From contig JXTB01000402.1 in NCBI GenBank assembly GCA_002914805.1, forward strand, positions 108,429 through 172,428: a stretch of DNA of 64,000 nucleotides, in the 5' to 3' direction. The first letter of the stretch is position 1, and each line of letters starts with the position of its first letter. The translations under genes and the position numbers were made by a program. Under the pieces are notes generated by a model, which was not told the DNA's origin, did not search any database, and saw nothing but the letters and a program-made list of their open reading frames with translations. This document shows, piece after piece, positions 1 to 10,806 of the stretch. Origin of the DNA: Parasponia andersonii. Its lineage: Eukaryota > Streptophyta > Magnoliopsida > Rosales > Cannabaceae.

Positions 1-1065
1 AAAACAATAAAAAGAATAATAATAATAATAATAATAAAATCAACTTATATTGAAAAGAAAAATAAAAGGATAAAATCAAATTCCTTCCAACTAAAAATGA
101 TGATCAAACAAATTACAACTGCCCCTGATATGATGTCTCTATGTATTTCTTGTTATATGAGAAAACCGAAAAAATTGGGAGAAAGGAAGAAAGATGCCCA
201 TGACGGTCGATGAATGAAATTATTAGACTTGAGCTAACTCTCATACGATTCAGCTTCTAAAATTTTCAACAATAGAATTGATTAGGTAGAGATTATCTTA
301 TTATTCTACTGACTCCCCTCCTCCTTTCCCTAAGGATCAAAGGTTGATAATGCTAGCTCGACCATAACAAAAAAATTATGATCACAATATTCCTGATTTC
401 AAGTGAATGTAATAAATTAAAGTTTACTCTATTAATACTTACTATGAGAAAAAGAGCTAACACAGTAAATCAATCATTAAATTATTATGAATACAAGGTA
501 GCCCCGCTAAGAGCAGTTTCTTGAGAAAAAATATGATCATATGTTTTTTTGACGAAAGTCCAATTCTACCGACGACATATTGACTTGGATATTACATTTC
601 ACACGTAATCGAAAAGACACTATAAATATTTACTTTATAAAATCAATCAACTAAATTAATGGCTTGCAATTTGAGGGTAATGGATCGCATAAAACAAAAC
701 ATAATTTAATCTATCACCGAAGTGTTTGAAAATAACCACGCTTTTACCCTTACTAAGCTGTCAGCTTTATTTATTTATTTATTTTTTAAACAGAAAAAAA
801 AAATCTGCCAAGTACTTGTAGCGCCAAAACTTGCAGTTATATCCTTGCGCGACACTACAATATTCACAAGTACTATCACTTAACAAAAAATATTATATAT
901 TATTAATCCCAAATTACCTCTTATGATACTCTCTATTATTATTTATAAATAGTTTAAAAAAACTTTGCACAAATATTCAAGGTCGTTGATATCTTGAAAA
1001 TTTTACTAAAATTAAGGTTGCTAGCTTTCGAGTGGAAAAAAAAAAAAATCGAGAGAGATTCTTAC
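1..1065 (-). other. Left part of window, presumed last intron of the NPF gene
   Basis: This AT-rich stretch follows a canonical donor (GTAAG on the minus strand at 1065-1061) that ends the third exon of the NPF-like gene. I see no exon-like coding block on either strand and no sequence resembling the start of the conserved last NPF exon (normally about 300 codons). It is best read as intron whose acceptor lies beyond the left edge, so the intron would exceed 1 kb. An alternative is that the gene is truncated. A short AAT repeat lies near position 20. Confidence 0.5.
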
Positions 1066-2278
1066 TTCATATGCTTTGTATGAAGAAGTTTTCCTCCAAT
1101 CGAGATGAGAGCATCAAGCTCATCATTCTGGTAAAGAAGAGTGGAATCAGAGACCATAGGCAGCTTCCTCTTCTTGTAAGCGGCCACAGAGACTTGGAAC
1201 AACCGGGTAAAAGGACTCCCAGCCGGATCCAAGTTCCGGTAAAGCGGGTACCCGAATATGAAAGCAATAATTGAGAGGAACATGGCCAAGGTTGGGATCC
1301 CGAGGCCCCAACCCCAACCGACATTATCCTGAATGTACACGAGCACTGTGACAGCCACCAGTATGGACGCCCCCATGGTAAAATAATACCAGTTGAAGTA
1401 CTTCCACGTCTTGATGTTCTGTTTCGGGTCATTCTCGTCGAACTGATCCGCCCCGAAAGCCACCACGCAAGGCCGGATCCCACCCGACCCGAGAGCCGTC
1501 ATGAGGAGAGACGCATAGAGAATCGCCACCTGTCCCGAATCTGCTTCTTTGCACGCCTGTTGATCTGATCCTTTGCAGGGTGGTGGCCTTAGGTGTGGAA
1601 GCACCGCTGATAATGTTAAGCTAATCATTCCCTGATTTGACAAAACATAACAAAACCGTAAATAATGTCATTACAAGAAATTGCACTTTCTTTCAGCGAC
1701 TAAACTTTACAGGTATCATGGCTAATACTTAGTAAAGGTCTCCCTTTGTATGTCCAAATTGTGAACCTCATCAAGATTAGCATATATACCGTTTATTTTT
1801 TATATGATTATATGACATGTTATCCTGACGTCAAACACTGTCAATAGTATCTCATATTACAAACATCGAATCCTGTACTAATTATTAGGTAGTCCTCTAC
1901 GTGATATTTTGAAATTAAAGTAATGTATACATATCTAGATATAAATTTACGAGAGAGATAGAGAAATAGTACTATTTGGTATATGATGGAAGCAACGGTA
2001 ATAGTCCAGAAGCGGCCGGCGAATGAATCGGCGACAAAAGCTCCGATCAAGGGCGTCAAGCTGGCTGTGCCGCCGAAGTTGGTAAGAGTGTTAGCGGCTT
2101 TGGTGAGTGGCATATGAAGCTGTGTTGTCAAGTAGCTAATCATATTGGCATTGAATCCTACCACGGCCAACTTCTCGCAAATCTCATTAGCTATATGCAC
2201 AACATTAAACCAAAAGTTCATCTTGATTGGTTAATATTTACACAAAATTAAACCAAAAACATCTTATAAATTGAATGA

Positions 2279-2314
<36 letters not shown>

Positions 2315-2463
2315 CAACATATATAGAACCTCCAAACTAGAGTAATATGAAAAAAGAAACAATATTTTGTTAAACAAAGCTTACCGAAGATAAAGGGCAT
2401 TGTGACTAGTCCCCCTTTCTTTCTTTGTTTGACAGGATTTCCTTTCTCCTCCATTTTTTCCAT
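1066..2463 (-). CDS. NPF3.1: NPF (NRT1/PTR family) transporter, NPF3.1-like, 5' three exons only
   Basis: Proton-coupled plasma-membrane transporter of the NRT1/PTR family; members carry nitrate, peptides or hormones, and NPF3.1 relatives have been linked to nitrite/nitrate and gibberellin transport. Exon 1 is 2463-2385 (79 bp), exon 2 2190-1973 (218 bp), exon 3 1631-1066 (566 bp). All junctions are GT-AG and keep frame, giving 287 residues plus two bases. Visible motifs: the E-x-x-E-K proton-coupling motif in the first helix (ANEICEKLAVVGF, about residues 27-39), GSGGIRPCVVAFGADQF in exon 3, then FNWYYF. Family length is about 570-600, so only half is present; the last exon is outside the window. 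The start is the first ATG after the TATA box at 2536-2543; upstream in-frame codons begin only with GTG. Assignment to NPF3 rests on close recall-level similarity across all three exons; the substrate is inferred, not shown. Confidence 0.9.
2283..2312. repeat. (TA)n microsatellite in NPF intron 1
   Basis: About fifteen TA dinucleotides in a row inside the 194-bp first intron of the NPF-like gene; likely length-variable. Confidence 0.85.
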
Positions 2464-2535
2464 TATTTTCCAGTAGTATGGACTCCTTTGTCTTCCTCTA
2501 TGCAGTGTAGGTATATAACACCAAACAAGACCCAC

Positions 2536-2543
2536 TATTTATA
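2536..2543 (-). promoter_or_regulatory. TATA box of the NPF-like gene
   Basis: On the minus strand the sequence reads TATAAATA, about 75 bp before the first ATG at 2463. A start of transcription about 30 bp downstream would leave a 5' leader near 45 nt. The position fits the start codon chosen and excludes the longer GTG-started reading. Confidence 0.6.
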
Positions 2544-3624
2544 GGCTGTTCCAGTGCAGGTTTTGATCTGTAAAGTAATTATAAAATAAACGAGTTGATC
2601 TCACTATAAATTAATTGTCTACTGATTAATAATTATTACTCCTATTAAGTCATGAGTTCAAGTAACAATTGGTCGACAATTGTATGCAATGATTTTTTTT
2701 TGGAGGGGCCAGGGCCCAGTGGATTTTAATATCTAAGTAAATAATATTGATAGTATATGATCTGATGTGCATTAATGTGAGCACACAAGTGGATGACAGT
2801 ATGGACATGAAATTTTTTTTTAATTTTCCTATTTCTTCTTATCACATATGTACTAATTTGCTTGAATTATCACATATGTATTATTGAATATTGATAGTAT
2901 AAATACGATGTATAGCACAAGTAGAGGATAAGCGAGGCCGAAAAAGAAACTCTAACCAAAAAAAAAAAAAAAAAAAAAGCAAATTAAACATAAATGTATT
3001 AAACGCGTCATGTATACTTCTGTGACAATATACTTCACATACGTCATGTATTTTACCTATGATGCACACATGTCTCATCATCATGTGCAGTCGAAAGATA
3101 TACATGTCGGCACCATATGCTTCACTACATACGCAAACAATGAAAAGGCAAAAACTAATTACTATTAATAATTTGAAAAAAAAAAAAATAAAGTACCCAA
3201 AGGTATGTTTTAGAGTAGTGAGCGCTGCGATTTAGATTTTATTCGGTGTTTGTTTTAGTAATTGATAAGAGCGAAAATATATATAAAAAAACCGTAATTT
3301 TTATTTTAAAAAAATTTCTACGCGTTTTCACTTGTATCAAACAAAATTTTTTATTTATATTTTTCTATCATATCAAACAAAATTTTTTATTTATATTTTT
3401 CTATCAAATTTCAACAGATTTATGTATATAATCAAAATTGGAGTTAAAATTATTGAAAGCAAATACTTTTTACGTTTGAAATCAGATAATAAAATTCAAA
3501 AAAATAATTTGTGTATTTTAAAGTTGTTTCTATTGGATTTCTAAGATATTATAGACCATTTTTCGGTTTAGATAGTTATCTTTTTAGTATTTATATGGAT
3601 GCAATAGATAATATTAAAAAAAGG

Positions 3625-3985
3625 TAAATTACAAAAAAAGAATCTTGAAATTTAGGTGATCTGTAATTTAAATACTAAACTTTGGACTCTGCAAAATAAT
3701 ATGTGAGATTAAGAATTTTTGAAAATTAATTTTTTAAATAATTTTTTTAAATAACTTTAATTGATAAAAAAATAATAATATCTTCAAAATTAAGAAGAAT
3801 AATAAAAATTAATTCAGTTTTAATGAAATATATTATTTTTCTTTCGTTAATAAAATTGGTCAAAAAATTAATCTAGAGTAGTAATTTTCAAAATATTTAA
3901 TGTCAAGATATTATTTTATAAAATTCAAATTTTAGGATTTAAATTACATAATACTCGAATTTGATTATATTTTTTTGCAACTTAT
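3625..3985. mobile_element. Fold-back, MITE-like inverted repeat
   Basis: The left arm (about 3627-3712) and the reverse complement of the right arm (about 3890-3985) align over roughly 85 bp, sharing the run TGTAATTTAAAT and AAAATAATAT in the same order. The middle is AT-rich and non-coding. No clear target-site duplication was found. The style (arms made of short AT-rich modules) matches the Mutator-like element at 27480-28248. Confidence 0.45.
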
Positions 3986-4360
3986 ATTTTTAAAGAATAA
4001 AAATATTTTTTAAATAATTTTAAACTCCAATTTTAACTATATTTGTGAATCTGGTGAAATTTGCTAAAATAATACAAATAGAAATTTTATTTAATATTAA
4101 TGAAAGTACATTGAGTTTTTCGCTAGTAGCCTAAAAGTGGTGGGATTTTTATGATATAATCCCTTAATAAGATGGGATTTCTTTCACTGTTTTGTTAACT
4201 TTCAGTTATAGTTTTATACTGTCGTAAACTTAAATAAAATAATTATTTTACTTGGAATAGTTAAAAATAAACAAACAACTAGAAACAACTAAACTATATT
4301 ATTAACTAATGGATGAACTCGTGTAAAAGGAGTAGAGACTTAGCTAGTTAACGACCAATA

Positions 4361-4615
4361 ATATTATCATATTTTGGATCTCAATTGATTTGCAATTTTT
4401 TTTTCTGTTTATTATAAGTTCAGAAGTACACAATTTTTTCGTGGATGGATCAATAAATGGCATATTTGCTGATTGATTGTCCTGTTTATTATATTATCAT
4501 ATTTCGGATCTCAATTGATTTGCAATTGAGTTGTCCTGTTCATTATATGATCAGAAGTACACAATTTGCGTGGATGGATTAATAATGTATGTTCACTGAT
4601 TGATTGTCCGATTGT
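4361..4615. repeat. Tandem duplication, ~130-bp unit, two copies
   Basis: The block starting ATATTATCATATTT and containing GGATCTCAATTGATTTGCAA, then CAGAAGTACACAATTT and GTGGATGGAT, occurs at 4361 and again at 4491. Copies differ by small indels. Part of the unit (CACTGAT / GATGGATTAATAAT) recurs a third time near 4615-4655. Confidence 0.7.
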
Positions 4616-5479
4616 CACGAGGGTATATTCACTGATGGATTAATAATAATGGTAGCCCCGTTTTAATACTGTAGCTCTACTGTCACTTTTTTTTTTTCTC
4701 TCCTCGTCTCTTTTCTAATTAAATCTACATAAAGTTTTGAAATGTTTTTTTACATACTTCTTATTTTTTACTTAAGTACAAAAATACCTAATGGTAAATA
4801 TTTTTTTAAAAAACTTTATTTTCATACTCTCCTAATAATTTACAACCCATTATAATTTAAGAACCCAATTTTCTTTTTTGTCTTGTTCTCTATTTATATT
4901 GTATTATTTTCCTAGTATATTTAGGAAGAGGTAGAATTAAAATTCATAGTAGGAATAAAGATTAAAAAATCACAAGGAGTCTAAGATGAAATTTAGTTAT
5001 ACATAAAGGATAAAATTCTTTGTGAGATAAATGATCTAATGTAAGAATAAAATTGTTCAAAAATAATGAAAAAAATTATTTATACTTAAAAAATATATAT
5101 ATCGTATGCTTTTAATTGATTAAAATAAATATGTATGAATTATCTTGTTTACATGCAATCAAATTATTGATAGAATAAAATCTTTGGTTCCATAATTTAT
5201 TATAGAAATCAAATCGTATAAATTAAATTTTGATTTTTTTATCTATATAATTTTTGTAAGTGATATATTTGGTATATGAGAGTATGTTAAGTATTAGTCT
5301 TCTACTATTTAATAATATATGAGGTTACTTATGTTAATTTACAAGAGGATATTATGGGAATAGAAAAATTATCCTTCAATTAATCCAGCTAAAAATTACT
5401 CTTGCCGAACACGAACAAAGAAAAAAAATATATTCTTTTACAGATATGACTATCTTGTTAGTAGAGTAATGCTAGGGAT

Positions 5480-6278
5480 TGTTGAAACGGTTTTCACCAG
5501 CTATTCACGTGTTGCTAAACTGCTGATGTTATGTGTTCCAACTGTCTACGCATCCTTGCTATCTTAAAGTGCTTCTAGCCTCAATCAAGGTCGGAGAGGC
5601 GGGGGAGGCCACCTGCAAAGACTCTCCGATGCATAAGTCAGTTGTTTATCTTTGATTCAGGGTAGCAAAGATTTAGTTTTTCTCTACATGAGTATATCTT
5701 TTTGTACGCATACATACCTCTCTCTTTTCGGAAACACATGGCTCATATATATAGTCTTAGAACTGTGAACCTCATGGTTCTCAATCCCAGAATCGAGTAC
5801 CTTTTCTCGTTAGGACTTACTCCAGAGATCACGGGCCGTGATTACAGTAATTCTCCCTGTATCGTTGTGGCCTAGTTACCGTCGTCCCCTATGGCTTGAG
5901 CCCGTCAAGGGCGGGACTTTGACAAACTGCTGTTCTGTCAGGACGATTTGCCCAATGCGTGCGCCTGCTCAGGATCACATTAAATGTCTTGTCTGGGTTT
6001 GGAATAGCGCACTACCGTTCGGAGGTCTTCTGGCGGAAGACCCCCGAGCCTCCTGACCCCCAGCTATCGAGGTAGGAAATGAGCTGGGCCGGACCGATCT
6101 AAGGTCTGGAATGGAGCGGTTTGGCCCCTGACAGCCCACAGGCCCATACGGTATCACATGTAACTCGCGTGGCTTTTAAATAGTCACTCTGGACACGTGA
6201 CGGATGACATGCACCCTTCGTGGCCTGTTCTATCATATAATCGTCCATGTGGTACGTGATATAGGAACGGGCCCCATA
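5480..6278 (-). repeat. 3' LTR of the Tat-type element
   Basis: Begins TGTTGAAACG on the plus strand and ends GGGCCCCATA. It aligns along its whole length with 9172-9967, with many single-base differences, for example CGGAGAGGCGGGGGAGGCC versus CAGAGAGGCGGAGGAGGCC. The scattered differences indicate an old insertion. The 60-72 aa ORFs in it are LTR sequence, not genes. Confidence 0.85.
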
Positions 6279-6284
6279 ACTGCC

Positions 6285-9030
6285 CGCCGATCTGGTCTTC
6301 CTCGTATAAGGGGATCTGGTTGTATTCAGAGTAGGTATCCAGGAAGCTCATCCTGTCGAATCCCACCATTGTATCTACCTTTGGTCAATCCTTAGTAGGG
6401 GAAGCTATCCTTCGGGCAAGCCTTGTTCATGTTGGTGAAGTCGATACAAGTACTGTCGTCGCCGTTTTTCTTCTTCACCACTACCAGGTTGGAGACCCGG
6501 GTATACGGATTCCATGATCAGGCCGTTCTGCAGTAGCATCTCTACCTCCTTATTGATTGCCCTGTTTTTCTCTAGGATGAACCTTCGGAGTCTTTGCCTG
6601 ACCGATGGAAAATTGGGGTCTATATTCAGCCAGTGGCAGGCATGCGCGGGGTCAATCCCGGGCATGTCGTCGTGGGACCACGTGAAGACATCTTCGTTCT
6701 ACCTCAGGAACCCCAACAGCTCATTATTTTCCTCCTCGGGTAATAGGGCCCCGATTAAGACTACCTTCATCGGCTCTGCCTCTTTCAAAGGAACTGCTAC
6801 TAGCTCTCAATCGTAGATTCTGGCCCGTCATACTCCTCTTCGATTCACTTCATGTATACTGGCAGAAAATCCTTTGATTGCTATCTGCCCCCTATCGAGG
6901 TGCTCGCGTCCGCATCGGGTCCCCTCAGGGCGGTTGAAAAAAATTTTCTTGTGGAGGCCTGGTCTCCCTTAATGTCTATCATATATGTATTGTCTTTTGA
7001 TAGACATCTTAAAACCTGATAGAGGGTGGAGGCAACCACATGCATGGTATGGATCCATCCTCTCCCCATGATGACGTTGAAGGAGGACTGGCAGTCGATG
7101 ACGATGAAGTCCATGTCCAAGCATCTCTTCGCAGCACAGACCTCCAGGATCACGATGCCCAATGGGCTAACCTTAGTACTGTCGAAAGCGAACAGCGACT
7201 GATAGGTTGGCCTGAGTACGTTTCGATTTAGGCCCATACTATCGAACGTGCTGAGAAAAGGGACATCGACACTGCTCCCACTGTCAGTCAGGATCCTTCT
7301 GACCAATGTGGAGTCGATCTGCAGCTTAATCACCAGGGGTCATCGTGAGGTAGGCGTATCGTGGTCAAATCTTGCTAAGTGAAGGCGATGGGGGCTGCAG
7401 AGATGCAGCTATTTCCATCCTCAAATGGTTGACGAAATGGCCTATCCCTTTTAGGCACTTCACACTATCTTCGATCTTTTTGAAGCATTTTTCCTTCTCC
7501 TCCTGACCCTGGGTCAGCTCTGGTCTACCCATGATGGTCAGTACTATCCTCAGGGCATGTTCTCCTGACCTGGAGGCCTCGGTCTGCTTGCCTTTTTTAG
7601 GCCTGGTGGTATCTTCCTGTGGCTGGATTCTGCCGGTCTTTATGTACTGCTTTAACTTACTAGCGTGGATCGCCATCATAACCTGCGTGTAAAGGCTGAG
7701 GCAGTTGATGTTGTCATGCCCGTGATCCTTGTGAAACTGGCAGTACCTGCTCCTATTTTTCTTATGCTCAGGAATGCCAAATTTGGGCGGGTCTTTGAAA
7801 ATGCACCTGTCCCTGTTTTGGAGGTAGATCACATCGATCGGCATGTTGAGCTCATATTTCGGCAGTGGGTCATAAGACGCCTTCCTCCTCTTGCCGCCTT
7901 CTTGACTACCTTGGGTGGGGGCTTCCTGTTCGGAGTTGGCCCTTGGTCCAGCGCGGGCCTCTTTACCCCTTGCGGGGCTAGGGTTTGCGTCGGTACTGTT
8001 GTTATCGCGGCGGATGCCTTGGGCGTTCTCTGGTGGCTTTTTAGCACTCTTAATACCCCTTCCAACTTTGCCTGGACATCCGCCATATTGTACGGAAGGT
8101 TCAAATGCAGATGGTTCGATAGCATCGATCCTGGTTACTAGCCCGTGACGAACGAGCTTGCGGCTTGGACCGAGTCAGCATTGTGCACTAGAAACATCAC
8201 CTCCAGGAAACGTGACAGGTATTCTCTCGGAGACTTGTTCACAGTTTGTTCCAACCGGTCAAGGTCTCCCATGGTTTTCTGCTGTCTCCGGGCACCCGTG
8301 TACTGCTTTAAGAAAAGTTTCTAGAAATCTTCGAACCCGTTTATAGATTTCTCTAGGAGCTGTCTGAACCATAATAGGGCTGGTCCTGCTAGGGTTGTGG
8401 AGAAGATTTTGCAGGTCACAGCCTCATCCCTGGTTTCCAAGGCCATCTTCTGCTGAAAGTGGTATATGTGATCGAGGGGGTCGGTTTTCCCCTCGAACAG
8501 CCTGAAGGTTGGGGTTATGAAGTCTCTCGGCTTGGGCTCCATCTGGATCCAGTCGGCAAAGGCCGTCCGGTTGATCCCTCGCATAGTTTACTCTGCCAAA
8601 TCATCAGAGGTCTGGCTGTGATGGGCTCCAAGCCTCTTACTCAACTCCGCCATCATTTCTTGCTTCCAGTTGGAGAGAATACCTTCCGGGCCTTCTTGGT
8701 GTATTTTGTCCACTGCCGCTCCGACTCGGAAAGGTCTCGTCTGGTTTTGTCGCTCCCCCTGCGTCCGCGATCTGAATGGGGCGGGAACTTCCCTTGGTGG
8801 TTGGACCTCTTCGTCGAAGTCTCCCCTTCGCTCACTTCTGGCTTCACTTGCCAGCAACACTTCGAGGTGGGCATTATCTCTGCGCACTTCTGCGACTTCA
8901 TCTTTTAAACCCAGGATGGCCTTGTGGGTAATCTCTGCCTTCCGGTTTGCTTCTGCCAGGGTGGCGAGCATCTGGTCCAGCTTTTGCTCCAGTCCTGGTT
9001 AGGTTCCCCGGGAGCTTCCTTCGGCATCGA
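6285..9030 (-). pseudogene. Decayed gag-protease-RT start of the Tat-type element
   Basis: Minus-strand fragments run in polyprotein order. Gag: 8971-8588 (charged N-terminal part) and 8584-8321 (capsid-like, containing DWIQMEPKPRDFITPTFRLF then LWFRQL). After frameshifts come 8125-7829 and 7844-7365, the latter with a knuckle-like C-x3-H-x4-H-x4-C (CQFHKDHGHDNINC). 7333-6881 holds an aspartic protease with LTDSGSSVD (active D-S-G) and VIMGRGWIH. 6665-6405 is the RT N-terminus (EKNRAINKEVEMLLQNGL), and 6369-6285 carries SFLDTYSEYNQIPLYEEDQ. That fragment then runs straight into the 3' LTR. Several frameshifts and stops separate the pieces. In Tat elements this polyprotein normally continues through RT, RNase H and integrase, all absent here. 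Confidence 0.85.
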
Positions 9031-9151
9031 GACGTGTGCTCCTGGTTGTCATTCTTGAGGGTGTCATCTTCCGATATTGTATGGCCTTTTTGTTCGGGAA
9101 GAGCGTTATCGTGAGACTCCTACTCTTGCTCTCGCACTTAAAGAGAAAATT

Positions 9152-9171
9152 TCCCACAGACGGTGCCAAAT
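9152..9171 (-). other. Primer-binding-like site of the Tat-type element
   Basis: Directly inside the 5' LTR the minus strand reads TTGGCACCGTCTGTGGG. The first bases resemble the complement of the 3' end of plant tRNA-Asp (TGGCGCCGT), the usual primer in many plant Gypsy elements, with a mismatch. The match is short, so the primer identity is tentative. Confidence 0.5.
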
Positions 9172-9967
9172 TGTTGGAACAGTTTTCACCAGTTATCTAC
9201 ATATCGCTGAAAAGCTGATGTTGTGCCTTCTAACTGTCCACGTATCCTTGCTATCTCAAAGTATTTCTGGCTTCAAGCAAGGTCAGAGAGGCGGAGGAGG
9301 CCACCTGCAAAGACTCTCCGATACTTAAGTGAGTTGTTTATCTTTGATTCAGGGTAGCAAAGATTTAGTTTTTCTCTGCATGAGTATATCTTTTTGTATG
9401 CGTACATGCCTCTCTCTTTTCGGGGACACATGGCTCCTATATAGTCCTAGAACTGTGAACCTCATGGTTCTCAATCTCAGGACCGAATCCCTTTTCTCGT
9501 CAAGACTTACTTCAGAGATCACGGGTCGTGATTACTATGATTCTCCCTGCATCGTCGTGGCCTAGTTTCCACCTTCCCTATGGCTCGAGCCCGTCAAGGG
9601 TGAGACTTTGACAGACCGCTGTTCTGTCAAGACGGTTTGCCCAATGCATGCACCTGCTCGGGATCACATTAAATGTCCTGTCTGGGTTTGGAATAGCGTA
9701 CTAATGTTCAGGGGTCTTGTGGCGGAAGACCCCCGAGCCTCCTGACCCCTAGTTGTCGATGTAGGAAATGAGCTGGGTCGGACTGATCTAGGGTCTGGAA
9801 TGGAGCAGTTTGGCTCCTGACAGCCCACTGCCCCATACGGTATCACGTGCAACTTGCGTGGCTTTTAAATGGTCACTCTGGATACGTGACAGATGACGTA
9901 CACTCCTCGTGACCTGTTCTACCACGTAATCGTCCATATGGTACGTGGTCTAAGAACGGGCCCTACA
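9172..9967 (-). repeat. 5' LTR of the Tat-type element
   Basis: Plus-strand start TGTTGGAACA, end GGGCCCTACA. Pairs with 5480-6278. Because the element is on the minus strand this copy is the upstream LTR. Confidence 0.85.
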
Positions 9968-10105
9968 GGGACATCAGTATCTTATCCTAAAAATTTACAC
10001 CAAGTGAGGTGGAACTATTCTATTTAACATTATGTAGCTAAAAATAATGCTATATTACTAGTGTAAAATTTTGGTGTTCCGATATTTATCTCTGGTTAAT
10101 AACAA
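9968..10105. mobile_element. Possible MITE remnant that served as target for the Tat-type insertion
   Basis: Removing the retrotransposon joins AGTAATGCTAGGGA (left flank) to CATCAGTATCTTATCC (right flank). The segment after the join contains AAAAATTTACACCA (9989-10003) and, near 10062, the inverted form GTAAAATTTTGGTGT. This suggests a small element of about 140 bp with imperfect terminal inverted repeats. Termini and target duplication are not clear. Confidence 0.35.
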
Positions 10106-10139
10106 ATAGTCGGCTTAAATACCACCTTCTATTCAAGCA

Positions 10140-10500
10140 CTTTTGAAGGTTTGTTAAAATAGACGTTCGTCATTTAGTTGCCTATTAAAAGTCTCACATT
10201 TGAAGTCAGTTATTAAATAAACAGTTTTAAAATGTTTATAATTAAAGACGATTGTTGAATACCGCAGTTGAAAGTCTACCTTTAAAGGCGATTTTCCAAA
10301 AACCAGCGTTAAAAGTAGACCATGTATATTACCAGTTTTCAAAAAACCAGTGTCAGAAGTATAATATTTAGAGGTAGATATATAACATTTAAAGGTGATT
10401 TCAGAATAACATGCATTAAAAATGTAACATTTAAAAGCGTTTTCTGGATAACCGGCCTTAGATATATAATATTTAAAGGCATTTTTTAAAGCCAACTTTA
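10140..10500. repeat. Degenerate 42-bp tandem repeats, probable CACTA subterminal region
   Basis: Units of about 42 bp recur roughly eight times; each begins close to TTTAAAGGCGATTTTC and carries a central AACC-G-C-TTA motif. Three clear units start near 10281, 10396 and 10438. Because 42 is a multiple of three, the array gives a spurious 113-residue minus-strand ORF with a 14-residue period (FK-YI---Y-E--). Such arrays are typical just inside CACTA transposon ends, and a CACTA transposase pseudogene lies to the right. The true left terminus was not found. Confidence 0.55.
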
Positions 10501-10806
10501 AATGTTACATCAATAGTAGGAATTCATATTTTCCTAATTAATGCATCACATACATATTCTTTCACCATATAAGAACGATCACACGTGCCTATGTTGATAA
10601 ACTAGATAAATCATGAATAATGTTATAATTAATATCATATCTCAATTATATGAGATAATATCACGTACACTCACAAGAAATTTACTAATCAAAGTGTTCA
10701 AATAAGTATCATATCAGTTTATCTACTAACTCAAAAGTACAAGAATTTAAATTGTGCAATGTTACTTAACCCAAAATATGAAGTATGGATCTTCACTCGA
10801 TCAACT

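Larger units (their letters stand above)
2544..5474. other. AT-rich intergenic stretch with small repeats
   Basis: No gene is recognisable. Contents: poly(A) tracts near 2960 and 3180; a 36-bp tandem duplication near 3335-3405; an inverted-repeat element at about 3625-3985; and a ~130-bp tandem duplication at 4361-4615. The short ORFs here (for example 3246-3544) come from the 36-bp duplication and AT-rich sequence and have no protein-like composition. Confidence 0.6.
5475..9972 (-). mobile_element. Ty3/Gypsy (Tat-type) retrotransposon with both LTRs, internally deleted
   Basis: Two direct repeats of about 0.8 kb (5480-6278 and 9172-9967) flank a minus-strand gag-protease-RT remnant. The element body has TG at its left end and CA at its right end on the plus strand. 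The flanking pentamers GGGAT (5475-5479) and GGGAC (9968-9972) match at four of five bases, as expected for an aged 5-bp target duplication. A primer-binding-like site sits just inside the right LTR, so transcription runs right to left. Most of RT, all of RNase H and all of integrase are missing, so it cannot move by itself. Lineage (Tat/Retand-like) is inferred from the gag and RT-start wording. Confidence 0.85.

Noticed and set aside
1062-1483. 138-aa ORF on the minus strand overlapping the NPF exon in another frame
   Set aside because: Shadow of NPF exon 3; the other frame has the conserved NPF motifs and splice phases.
2464-2535. In-frame upstream extension of the NPF N-terminus
   Set aside because: It would have to start at a GTG and begins at the TATA box; the first ATG at 2463 fits the family.
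10154-10495. 113-residue minus-strand ORF, Tyr/Phe-rich
   Set aside because: It is produced by 42-bp tandem repeats (14 codons); no start context, domain or neighbouring gene supports translation.
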